Shown: piece after piece, positions 1-8,283 of the stretch
Layout of the letters: each line of letters opens with the position of its first letter
Position numbering within the stretch: the stretch's first letter is position 1
Assembly (NCBI RefSeq): GCF_002091985.1
Contig: NZ_MKKX01000037.1
Span: forward strand, 1 to 64,000
Direction of reading: 5' to 3'
Source of the DNA: Rhodococcus sp. 1163
Lineage (GTDB): Bacteria; Actinomycetota; Actinomycetes; Mycobacteriales; Mycobacteriaceae
Length of the DNA: 64,000 bases
The notes under the pieces: generated by a model
The model's database searches: none
Seen by the model: the letters and a program-made list of their open reading frames with translations, nothing else
Told to the model about the DNA's origin: nothing
Position numbers and translations under genes: made by a program

Positions 1-1071
1 GCCGATCGACATCTCGGTGCGCATCTGTTCGACCCGGCGACCGGTGGAGTGTTGTTGTGGCAGCACTTGTTCTGGTTCTTCGGCCACCCCGAGGTGTACA
101 TCATCGCGTTGCCGTTCTTCGGGATCGTGTCCGAGGTGTTCCCGGTCTTCTCGCGTAAGCCGATGTTCGGATACACCACCTTGATCTACGCAACGATTGC
201 CATCGCTGCTCTCTCGATCGCGGTGTGGGCCCACCACATGTACGCCACGGGTGCGGTGCTGTTGCCGTTCTTCTCGTTCATGACGTTCTTGATCGCGATT
301 CCGACCGGTGTGAAGATCTTCAACTGGATCGGCACTTTGTGGCGAGGTCAGGTGACACTGGAAACCCCGATGCTGTTCGCATTCGGCTTCTTGATCACGT
401 TCCTCTTCGGCGGTCTCTCCGGTGTCCTGCTCGCCAGCCCGCCGATCGACTTCCACGTCACCGACACCTATTTCCTGGTGGCGCACTTCCACTACGTGGT
501 CTTCGGCACGGTGGTGTTCGCAACGTTCTCGGGCATCTACTTCTGGTTCCCGAAGATGACCGGCCGGATGATGGACGAGACGCTGGGCAAGTGGCACTTC
601 TGGCTCACGTTCCTCGGCTTCCATGGCACTTTCCTGGTCCAGCACTGGCTCGGTAACGAGGGCATGCCGCGTCGCTACGCCGACTACCTGGCCTCCGATG
701 GATTCACCACGCTGAACATCATCTCCACCATCGGTGCGTTCGTGCTCGGTGCTTCGACACTGCCGTTCGTATGGAACGTCTTCAAGTCCTATCGCTACGG
801 CGAGGTGGTCACCGTGGACGATCCTTGGGGCTACGGCAACTCGCTGGAATGGGCCACATCATGCCCACCGCCGCGGCACAACTTCACAGAACTTCCGCGA
901 ATCCGTTCCGAGCGTCCGGCGTTCGAACTCCACTACCCACACATGGTGGAGCGCATGCGTGCCGAGGCTCATGTCGGCCCGGGCAGTCATGGCGGACAGA
1001 CCACCGAAGTTCTCGAAAAGGCCCGCCGCGCACCTATCGCAACGGGAGAAGACGAGCATTCTGGGGACTGA
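1..1071 (+). CDS. ctaD: Cytochrome c oxidase subunit I (aa3 type), 3' part
   Basis: This is the C-terminal ~356 residues of the haem-copper oxidase catalytic subunit, which reduces O2 to water and pumps protons in the plasma membrane. The reading frame is open from base 1, so the 5' part lies outside the window. Visible family signatures are WFFGHPEVY (CuB-ligand His and the cross-linked Tyr), AHHMY (two further CuB His) and [10 protein letters not shown] (haem a3 and haem a ligands). Several hydrophobic membrane segments follow, and the hydrophilic tail is typical of actinobacterial CtaD. The stop is TGA at 1069-1071. The next gene, on the same strand 115 bp downstream, is an unrelated sensor-like protein, so ctaD is probably the last gene of its unit. 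Confidence 0.97.
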   Translation, partial: ADRHLGAHLFDPATGGVLLWQHLFWFFGHPEVYIIALPFFGIVSEVFPVFSRKPMFGYTTLIYATIAIAALSIAVWAHHMYATGAVLLPFFSFMTFLIAIPTGVKIFNWIGTLWRGQVTLETPMLFAFGFLITFLFGGLSGVLLASPPIDFHVTDTYFLVAHFHYVVFGTVVFATFSGIYFWFPKMTGRMMDETLGKWHFWLTFLGFHGTFLVQHWLGNEGMPRRYADYLASDGFTTLNIISTIGAFVLGASTLPFVWNVFKSYRYGEVVTVDDPWGYGNSLEWATSCPPPRHNFTELPRIRSERPAFELHYPHMVERMRAEAHVGPGSHGGQTTEVLEKARRAPIATGEDEHSGD

Positions 1072-1186
1072 CCTCTGCGGCGAGTTGCTCTCAGACAGTT
1101 CTCAGCACCGGAAGTAATACTTCAGCGATGTCGTCTTCACTGCCTGCGGCATCGCCTACGCGGCGACGGGTCCTCGGGGTCGGCAA

Positions 1187-2113
1187 TTGAACTTCTCGCT
1201 CCACAGCCGGATCCGGGTCCTCATCATCAGTCTGGCAGCTCTTGCGGTTGCCGTGAGCGCACTGGCCATCTACCTGGTCACCGAACAAGCATTGCGTTCC
1301 CAGGTAGCCGATCGAGTGTCTCGAAATGCCGACGCGCTCATTGCAAGTGCCACGTCCGGAGTTCCTTCGACCTTCTTCGGGTTCGGAGTCGGCACGACCG
1401 ACGGGCCCGCGATCAAAGTTGCGTTGGTGACCTCGGACGGCGAACTCGTAACCTTCACCGCAGAATCTCGACCGTTCACCAACCCAGACGGCACTCTCGA
1501 TGCCACCGAACAGGCGGTCGCAACCGGTTCGACCGATCAATCGCTCCGCGAGGTGCGCGGGTACATGCTGTCGGCCAAACGGACCGTATCGGGCGAAACG
1601 GTCATGGTGGCCGAGTCGTTGCAGTCCAACGCGCCGTTGCTCGGCAAGTTGACGCTTGCGCTCGTCGCGATCGGAACTCTTCTCATCGTTTTGGCCGGGA
1701 TCGCCGGAACAGCAGTAGCTCGGACCGGACTGCGTCCGGTCAAACGATTGCGCAATGCCACCGAACGGGTAGCGCGCACCGGTGATTTGCAACCGATCGC
1801 CGTCACCGGAGACGACGAACTTGCGTCACTGGCGACGAGCTTCAATGACATGCTTGCTGCCCTTGCCCAATCCGGCGCGCGTCAAAACCGTCTGATCACC
1901 GACGCGGCAGAGGAACTGATGGGCCCGCTGCATACGCTTCGGGGAAAGATCGATGTCCTGATGGCTCTCGACGGACACGATGGACCGGCGCTATCCCCTG
2001 CCGAGCAGGACGAGCTTCGTGCCGGAGTCATGTCGGACATGGATGTCATCATCCGATTGGTACACGACCTGGTAGACCAGGCGCGCGACGTCCCCGAGTC
2101 AGCGAGCGCGTGA
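1187..2113 (+). CDS. MprB-like sensor protein without phospho-histidine or ATPase domain
   Basis: This 308-residue protein resembles the N-terminal two thirds of MprB-type sensor kinases. It has a TM helix at about 9-30, an extracytoplasmic domain, a second TM at about 155-175, a HAMP linker (TGLRPVKRL onward) and a dimerisation helix. In the H-box, where kinases read DASHELRTPL, this protein reads DAAEELMGPL: the phosphoacceptor His is Glu242 (GAG at 1910-1912). The protein ends after the second dimerisation helix with no HATPase domain, and I see no remnant downstream. It therefore should not autophosphorylate. The start is TTG at 1187; upstream the frame is open only to 1118 and has no ATG or GTG. 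No adjacent response regulator exists. The 3' end overlaps the convergent phosphoesterase by 15 bp. It could act as a dominant partner or decoy for a true kinase; that role is inference. Confidence 0.8.
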   Translation: MNFSLHSRIRVLIISLAALAVAVSALAIYLVTEQALRSQVADRVSRNADALIASATSGVPSTFFGFGVGTTDGPAIKVALVTSDGELVTFTAESRPFTNPDGTLDATEQAVATGSTDQSLREVRGYMLSAKRTVSGETVMVAESLQSNAPLLGKLTLALVAIGTLLIVLAGIAGTAVARTGLRPVKRLRNATERVARTGDLQPIAVTGDDELASLATSFNDMLAALAQSGARQNRLITDAAEELMGPLHTLRGKIDVLMALDGHDGPALSPAEQDELRAGVMSDMDVIIRLVHDLVDQARDVPESASA

Positions 2114-2617
2114 TCGTACGCGAGGCTCGAGCCGATGCAGTTCGACGTCGTGCAGAATCCCGTCGCTGATCTCGGCTGTCATATAGGTGCAGAACGGCTG
2201 CCTGCGTCTGTCGGTCGGTGAGCCAGGGTTGAGCAGCCGCACACCGGTGTCCGTCACGGTGTCCCACGGAATGTGACTGTGTCCGAACACCAGAACATCG
2301 ATGCTCGGGTACTTCTCTGCCATCCGCTGTTCGCGTCCGGCTGAGCTGCCCGTCTCATGAACGACGGCAATCCGAACCCCGTCCAATGTGACTCGTGCGC
2401 ATTCGGGCATCCGGGCACGGAGGTCGTCACCATCGTTGTTGCCCCAGCACGCGATCAACCTTTTCGACCTGGCAGAAATCTGCTCGAACACACCCGCATC
2501 GACCCAGTCGCCGGCGTGAATCACCACATCGGCGTCGTCGATGGCCGTCCACACTTGCTCGGGCAACACCCGAGCCCGAGTGGGGACATGGGTGTCTGCG
2601 AGAAGAAGCAGTTTCAC
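2099..2617 (-). CDS. YfcE/MJ0936-type metallophosphoesterase
   Basis: This 172-residue cytosolic phosphodiesterase of the calcineurin-like superfamily carries the full dinuclear-metal motif set in order: DTH near residue 8, HAGDW near 35, GNND near 59, VVHE near 87 and GHSHIP near 112-117. Length and motif spacing fit the small YfcE/MJ0936 family. The physiological substrate is unknown; relatives hydrolyse model phosphodiesters in vitro. The start is GTG at 2617 (GTG AAA CTG), with a weak GGTGAG upstream. It lies 51 bp downstream of dnaE2 on the same strand and may be co-transcribed with it, but nothing links it to repair. Its 3' end overlaps the convergent MprB-like gene. Confidence 0.9.
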   Translation of the reverse strand: MKLLLLADTHVPTRARVLPEQVWTAIDDADVVIHAGDWVDAGVFEQISARSKRLIACWGNNDGDDLRARMPECARVTLDGVRIAVVHETGSSAGREQRMAEKYPSIDVLVFGHSHIPWDTVTDTGVRLLNPGSPTDRRRQPFCTYMTAEISDGILHDVELHRLEPRVRSRAR

Positions 2618-2668
2618 ATCTCACCGAATGCAGGTGCGGTCATCGCGTCAGATTATCCTGCCCGGTCT

Positions 2669-5600
2669 CTAACGAAAGTCCCGAGATTTCGACATCACCC
2701 GTAGGTCCATGAGTTGCAGATGATCGGCCACCACCGTCGCTGCGCCTTCTGCGTTCTGGACCTTCCCGCGGATGAGCAATGCCGGAGCCGTCAGCGCCAG
2801 CTTGCGGTACTTGGCCCACAATCCCACCGAGCACACCACGTTGACCATCCCCGTTTCGTCTTCGAGATTGACGAACGTGACCCCTGCAGCCGTAGCCGGT
2901 CGCTGCCGATGCGTCACGGCGCCACCGACCAGGACCCGGTCCCCGTCGGGAACCTGCAGTAGACGATTCGCCGGGACTACCCCCAGTGCGTCGAGCTGCT
3001 CACGAAAGAACTGAGTCGGGTACGCATCGGGTGAGACTCCAGTGGCCCAGACGTCCGCCGAGGCCATATCGAGATCGCTCATCCCAGGCAATACCGGCGC
3101 ACGAGTGGATGCCCCGAGCCCGGGAAGGAGATGCGGCCTCTCCCCTGCTGCTGCGCCTGCCGCCCAGAGCGCTTCCCGGCGGGTGATCCCGAAACATCCC
3201 AATGCGCCTGCGGTAGCAAGCGATTCGGCTTGCGTAGTGGACAGCTCTACTCGTCCCGTGAGATCGAGGAACGATACGAACGGACCGGCTGCTGTGCGTG
3301 CGTCGACGATGCGTTCGGCAAGATCCTGCCCGATGTACTTCACGTCAGCGAGTCCCATCCGAATCTCGAGACCCTCGGCAGTGAGATCCGCGTACCACGA
3401 GCTGGCATTGACGTCCGGGCCGTGCACACGCACTCCATGCCGTCGAGCGTCCGCCACCAGAGACTGCGGGGAGTAGAACCCCATCGGTTGCGCACGCAAC
3501 AGACCTGCGCAGAACGCGGCGGGATGATGAAGCTTGAACCACGACGAATAGAAGACCAGCGAGGCGAAGCTCTGTGAATGGCTTTCGGGGAAACCGAAAT
3601 TGGCGAATGCAGAAAGCTTCTCGTAGATTCGATCGGCCGCGTCACCGGTGATGCCGTGCAAGTCTCGCATTCCCTCGTAGAAGCGATCACGTAACAGGTT
3701 CATCTTCTCCGGCGAACGCTTCGACCCCATCGCACGACGAAGTTGATCGGCGTCGGCAGCGCTGAATCCAGCCACATCGATGGCCATCTGCATCAATTGC
3801 TCTTGAAAGAGTGGCACTCCGAGGGTGCGGTCGAGAGCCTTCTTCAACGACGGGTGATCGAATGTGACGGGTTCGAGTCCGTTGCGGCGCTTGATGTACG
3901 GATGAACGGATCCACCCTGGATCGGACCCGGCCGAATGAGTGCGACCTCTACGACCAGGTCGTAGAACTCACTCGGCTTCAACCGCGGCAACGTCGCCAT
4001 CTGGGCCCGCGACTCCACTTGGAACACACCGATCGAATCGGCCCGCTGCAGCATGTCGTAGACGGCTTTCTCACTCAAATCGATATCGGCGAGGTCGATG
4101 CGTTGCCCTTTGTGCTCGACGAGAAGATCGATCATGTAGTGCAACGCTGACAACATACCGAGACCGAGCATATCGAATTTCACCAAACCTACTGCAGCAC
4201 AATCATCTTTGTCCCACTGCAATACACTACGATTGGCCATCGTCGCCCACTCGACAGGACAGACATCGGCAATAGGGCGATCGCAGATCACCATTCCGCC
4301 CGAGTGGATACCCAGATGCCTTGGGAAGCCCTCGATCTGCTGGGCAAGCTCTAGAACAGACTTCGGAATGCCACTGTCTGCCTGATCTCCGACGCCAGAC
4401 CACCGGGTGACCTGTTTGCTCCAGGCATCCTGCTGACCCTGCGAGAACCCGAGAGCACGTGCCATGTCACGTACCGAGGACTTACCTCGGTACGTGATCA
4501 CGTTCGCCACCTGCGCCGCGTACGCACGCCCGTACTTCTCGTACACGTGCTGAATGGCTTCCTCGCGCCGGTCGGACTCGATGTCGACATCGATATCCGG
4601 AGGGCCGTCTCGTTCCGGAGCAAGGAAACGCTCGAAAAGAAGTTTGTTCGCCACCGGATCGACGTTCGTGATTCCGATGGCGTAACAGACAGCCGAGTTC
4701 GCTGCCGAACCTCTTCCCTGACAGAGAATGTCGTGTGTCTTACAGAAGTCCACGATGTCGTGCACGACGAGGAAGTACCCCGGAAAATTCAACCGCTCGA
4801 TGATGTCGAGTTCGTAATCGAGCTGCGCGTAGGCGGCCGGGTGGGTACTGGGTGTGCCGTATCTGCGAGCAGCACCGTCGAGGGTAAGGGCACGTAGATA
4901 GCTGGCTTCGGTGTGGCCGGCAGGCACGTCGAACGGCGGTAGTTGTGGGGCGATCAGATGCAGATCGAAAGCACACTCTCGACCCAGTTCGGCGGCACCA
5001 CGAACCGCACCGGGATGATGCTCGAACAACCGAGCCATCTCGGCACCGGATCGCAGATACGTACCTCCCGTGGGCGCCAACCACCCCGCGGCGTCGTCCA
5101 GACTGCTGCGTGCACGTACCGCTGCCATCGCCATGGCCAAACGCCCGCTCCGCGGAGTCGCATAGTGCGCCGCAGTCGTAGCAACGATCGGAAGAGCGAA
5201 TCTCCGCGCCAATTCGGCGAGCGCATCGTTGCGCTCGTCGTCTTCCGGTATGCCGTGATGAGTCAGTTCCACGGTGACTCGGTCGGCACCGAATCTCTCG
5301 ATCAGATCCGCCAGAGCCGCACCGGCTGCCTCGACGCCACCGGCGTCCAACGCCCGTCGAACATGCCCTTTTCGACATCCGGTGAGAATCTGCCAATGCC
5401 CACCCGCAGCCTCGGACAGGGCGTCGAAATCGTAACGGGGCTTTCCTTTGACTCCCCCGGCAAGGTGAGCTGCGGCAATTTCACGCGACAGCCGTCGGTA
5501 TCCCTCTTGCCCACGTGCGAGAACCAGCAGATGAGTACCCTCCGGATCCAACTCACCTGTCCTCGACGTCGTCGTGTCCAACGACAACTCGGCGCCGAAA

Positions 5601-5956
5601 ATGGTCTTGATCCCCAGCTCCTTTGCTGCCTCGGCGAAGCGCACGACACCGTAGAAGCCATCGTGGTCGGTGATGGCGACGGCTTCGAGCCCGAGCCGTA
5701 CTGCTTCTTCGACCATCTCCTCCGGTTGGCTGGCACCGTCCAGAAAGCTGAAAGCCGAATGTGCGTGTAGCTCCGCGTATGCCGTGGTCGTCGCCGCAGG
5801 TTTCGATATCGTCTTCTCGTACGCCGCACGCTTGCGCGACCACGCTGGACTGTCACCACCGTCCCCGACGATGTCCACGACCTTCGGATGCGAGGGGCGG
5901 CCGGACAACACCCGTTCCATTTCCGACCACGTCGGCGGACCGTCGTTCCATCCCAT
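2669..5956 (-). CDS. dnaE2: Error-prone DNA polymerase DnaE2 (ImuC)
   Basis: This is a 1095-residue C-family DNA polymerase, the catalytic subunit of the actinobacterial translesion mutasome used after DNA damage. An N-terminal PHP domain starts near residue 60 (ELHAHSAFS). The palm acidic motif PDIDVDIES lies near 455-465, and an OB-fold follows near the C terminus. Length fits DnaE2 rather than the ~1180-residue replicative DnaE1. The start MGWNDGPP is at 5956. A LexA-type SOS box lies only 20 bp upstream, so damage induction is expected. The partner proteins ImuA' and ImuB are encoded at 11.6-14.0 kb with their own LexA box, so all three mutasome parts are in this window but in two transcription units. 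Confidence 0.95.
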   Translation of the reverse strand: MGWNDGPPTWSEMERVLSGRPSHPKVVDIVGDGGDSPAWSRKRAAYEKTISKPAATTTAYAELHAHSAFSFLDGASQPEEMVEEAVRLGLEAVAITDHDGFYGVVRFAEAAKELGIKTIFGAELSLDTTTSRTGELDPEGTHLLVLARGQEGYRRLSREIAAAHLAGGVKGKPRYDFDALSEAAGGHWQILTGCRKGHVRRALDAGGVEAAGAALADLIERFGADRVTVELTHHGIPEDDERNDALAELARRFALPIVATTAAHYATPRSGRLAMAMAAVRARSSLDDAAGWLAPTGGTYLRSGAEMARLFEHHPGAVRGAAELGRECAFDLHLIAPQLPPFDVPAGHTEASYLRALTLDGAARRYGTPSTHPAAYAQLDYELDIIERLNFPGYFLVVHDIVDFCKTHDILCQGRGSAANSAVCYAIGITNVDPVANKLLFERFLAPERDGPPDIDVDIESDRREEAIQHVYEKYGRAYAAQVANVITYRGKSSVRDMARALGFSQGQQDAWSKQVTRWSGVGDQADSGIPKSVLELAQQIEGFPRHLGIHSGGMVICDRPIADVCPVEWATMANRSVLQWDKDDCAAVGLVKFDMLGLGMLSALHYMIDLLVEHKGQRIDLADIDLSEKAVYDMLQRADSIGVFQVESRAQMATLPRLKPSEFYDLVVEVALIRPGPIQGGSVHPYIKRRNGLEPVTFDHPSLKKALDRTLGVPLFQEQLMQMAIDVAGFSAADADQLRRAMGSKRSPEKMNLLRDRFYEGMRDLHGITGDAADRIYEKLSAFANFGFPESHSQSFASLVFYSSWFKLHHPAAFCAGLLRAQPMGFYSPQSLVADARRHGVRVHGPDVNASSWYADLTAEGLEIRMGLADVKYIGQDLAERIVDARTAAGPFVSFLDLTGRVELSTTQAESLATAGALGCFGITRREALWAAGAAAGERPHLLPGLGASTRAPVLPGMSDLDMASADVWATGVSPDAYPTQFFREQLDALGVVPANRLLQVPDGDRVLVGGAVTHRQRPATAAGVTFVNLEDETGMVNVVCSVGLWAKYRKLALTAPALLIRGKVQNAEGAATVVADHLQLMDLRVMSKSRDFR

Positions 5957-5975
5957 ACTGACACCTCACTTTCAT

Positions 5976-5991
5976 TCGAACATATGTTCCA
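5976..5991. promoter_or_regulatory. LexA (SOS) box upstream of dnaE2
   Basis: The sequence reads TCGAAC-ATAT-GTTCCA, matching the actinobacterial SOS box TCGAAC-N4-GTTCGA at all but one position of the right arm. It ends 20 bp before the dnaE2 start and lies 93 bp upstream of the divergent MmpL gene, so it primarily serves dnaE2. Confidence 0.85.
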
Positions 5992-6083
5992 TTAGACCCT
6001 TTGGCTACGACACAAATCAATCTGTCTCGAGAGGCAGTTAGGCTCGCCGTGACATACAGCAGCCGAAAGAGCCGGAGAAGAAT

Positions 6084-8213
6084 GTGAATCGTTGGGCCTC
6101 GTTCGTCGTCTCCCACAAGCGTTGGGTGCTCTCCATCGCTGTGGTGGTCGTAGCCCTGAGCGGCATATGGGGACTCGGCGTCTTCGGCAAGCTCAGCGAG
6201 GGCGGTTTCATCGACCCAGGTAGTGAAGCTGCGGAGGTATCGGAACTCGTCGCAGGATTGGGGCAGCAAACCCCCGATATCGTCGCCATCTACACCGCGC
6301 CCGAAGGCAAGACCATCGACGACATCGCCCCGGACGTCACCTCGGTACTCGACGGCTTCCAGAAAAAGTACGCAGTCGCGAACGTCACCTCCTACTGGAC
6401 AGCCGATACCGGGACGAAGCAATTTCTGGTCTCGAAAGATGGAACCAAGGCACTCGCGACGGTCACCCTCGGCCCCGACTCCGGCATCACCTTCGCCACG
6501 TTCGGAGAGATCCCACCGCAGCTCGAGGTACCGGGCGTCACCTCCCAGTTCGCCGGTGGTTCCGTGGTCGGAGTTTCCTTCAGCCAGACGCTCCAGGAAG
6601 ATCTGGTTCGCTCGGAAGCCATCGCCATCCCCATCACGCTCGTTCTGCTGATCGTGATCTTCGGAGGCGTCGTCGCGGCCGCTGTCCCGGTCTTCGTCGG
6701 CATCCTGAGCGTCCTGAGCGCGTTGGCAATCCTGCGTGCCCTCACCTCGGTCACGGAAGTCAGCTCGTTCTCCATCAACGTCGCGTCACTTCTGGGCCTC
6801 GGTCTCGCCATCGACTACGGGCTGTTCATCGTCAGTCGATATCGAGAAGAAATGCGCGACGGTGCGACCCCGACCGATGCAGCGATTCGAACAGTTCTGA
6901 CGGCAGGCCGAACGATCGTCTTCTCGGGCTTGCTGCTGATCTGCGCCTTTGCCGGCATGCTCGTCTTCCCACAACCGGTTATCAAGTCGCTCGGTTTCGG
7001 GGCCATGGCCGCTGTAGCGAGCGCCGCGATCCTGTCGTTGACTGCAGTGCCCGCGTTGCTGGCGATTCTCGGACCACGCATCAATTCTCTGACGTGGAGC
7101 AAAACCGCATCGGATCGAGGTGAGGCGCGCGCCCAGAAATTCTGGGGCGGCGTCGTGACCCGAGTGATGCGCAAGCCAGGCATCGTAGCGGCAGTGATCA
7201 TCGCCGGACTTCTCGTACTGTCGGCGCCGATACTGAAGGTCGCACTCGGCGAGGTCGACTACACCGCGCTCCCCAAGGACGATCCCGCTCGCGTCGCCGT
7301 CGAGACCCTCGGCACCGAGTTCCAATCCTCGGGTGAGAGCGCAACGGTCGTACTCCGGGGCCTCGATGGAGCCAAACCCCAGGGCTCACCGATAGCCGAC
7401 ATCACCCGTCGAGCTGAATCCGTCGACGGCATCGCTCGGGTCTCGTTCATCGGATCCACAGACGATGTCGTCGCGCTGGAAGCAATCTTCAGTGAACCGA
7501 GCGACGGTCGCACCGAAGCCGATGCAGCCGGTGCTGCAGTGGCGGGGCTGCGCGCGATGACGCCACCGGAGGGCACCGAACTGCTCGTCGGTGGCGCACG
7601 GGCACTCGTCGACGACGGCAATGCGGCGATCGCCGCGTGGCTTCCGGTCATGATTGCGATCATGGTCGTCTCGACGCTCATCCTGCTCTTCCTCGCATTC
7701 GGATCGATCGTGTTGCCGATCAAGGCCGTCCTCATGGCGGGACTCAGCCTGGGGGCGACATTCGGAGTGCTCACCTGGGTGTTCCAGGAAGGACATGGCG
7801 CCGATCTCCTAGGGGTGACGCCCGCGCCGCTGGAGGCGACCTTCGTGGTCCTCATCCTCGCCGTGGTCTTCGGCCTGTCGACCGACTACGAAGTGTTCTT
7901 GATGTCGCGCATGGTCGAGGCGCGCGCAGGCGGGGCTTCGACGGAGGAAGCGGTCGTCATCGGCGCCCAGCGCACCGGAAGAATCGTGACAGCGGCCGCG
8001 CTCATACTCATCATCGTCACCGGCGCGTTCACCATTTCCGAATTGTCGATCATGCGGTTCCTGGGATTCGGCATGATTCTCGCGCTCATCGTCGATGCCA
8101 CGATCATCCGCATGCTGCTCGTCCCATCGCTGGTGAAATTGATGGGTGAGGCGAACTGGTGGGCTCCAGCGTGGATGAAGAAGGTGCACGAGAAGGTAGG
8201 TATCGGTCACTGA
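6084..8213 (+). CDS. MmpL-family RND transporter
   Basis: This 709-residue polytopic membrane protein has the two-fold repeated MmpL/RND architecture: one TM helix, a ~140-residue external domain and a cluster of TM helices, then the same again. The characteristic GLAIDYGLFIVSRYREE segment (near residue 245) and its second-repeat counterpart LSTDYEVFLMSRMVEA (near 600) carry the conserved Asp-Tyr pairs associated with proton coupling. It probably exports a lipid or hydrophobic compound; the substrate cannot be read from sequence. It is shorter than the siderophore or PDIM MmpLs (~950 residues) and closer to the compact MmpL3/11-like or actinomycete drug-export members. The start is GTG at 6084 behind GGAGAAG. 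It is divergent from dnaE2 and followed by acrA1. Confidence 0.9.
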   Translation: MNRWASFVVSHKRWVLSIAVVVVALSGIWGLGVFGKLSEGGFIDPGSEAAEVSELVAGLGQQTPDIVAIYTAPEGKTIDDIAPDVTSVLDGFQKKYAVANVTSYWTADTGTKQFLVSKDGTKALATVTLGPDSGITFATFGEIPPQLEVPGVTSQFAGGSVVGVSFSQTLQEDLVRSEAIAIPITLVLLIVIFGGVVAAAVPVFVGILSVLSALAILRALTSVTEVSSFSINVASLLGLGLAIDYGLFIVSRYREEMRDGATPTDAAIRTVLTAGRTIVFSGLLLICAFAGMLVFPQPVIKSLGFGAMAAVASAAILSLTAVPALLAILGPRINSLTWSKTASDRGEARAQKFWGGVVTRVMRKPGIVAAVIIAGLLVLSAPILKVALGEVDYTALPKDDPARVAVETLGTEFQSSGESATVVLRGLDGAKPQGSPIADITRRAESVDGIARVSFIGSTDDVVALEAIFSEPSDGRTEADAAGAAVAGLRAMTPPEGTELLVGGARALVDDGNAAIAAWLPVMIAIMVVSTLILLFLAFGSIVLPIKAVLMAGLSLGATFGVLTWVFQEGHGADLLGVTPAPLEATFVVLILAVVFGLSTDYEVFLMSRMVEARAGGASTEEAVVIGAQRTGRIVTAAALILIIVTGAFTISELSIMRFLGFGMILALIVDATIIRMLLVPSLVKLMGEANWWAPAWMKKVHEKVGIGH

Positions 8214-8255
8214 GCGCCGCCGGTCACCCTGGTGGGCTCTACCGACCTGGCCCAA

Positions 8256-8277
8256 CAACTTACTTCAGAGTAAGTTG
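8256..8277. promoter_or_regulatory. Perfect 9-bp inverted repeat, TetR-type operator candidate
   Basis: Arms CAACTTACT (8256-8264) and AGTAAGTTG (8269-8277) flank a 4-base spacer TCAG. The second arm ends six bases before the acrA1 ATG. Symmetry, length and the TTACT/AGTAA core resemble operators of TetR-family lipid regulators in mycolata; which regulator binds is unknown, and no TetR gene is in the window. Confidence 0.6.
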
Positions 8278-8283
8278 TCGTCC

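Noticed and set aside
1118-1186. N-terminal extension of the MprB-like protein
   Set aside because: The frame is open but contains no ATG, GTG or TTG before 1187.
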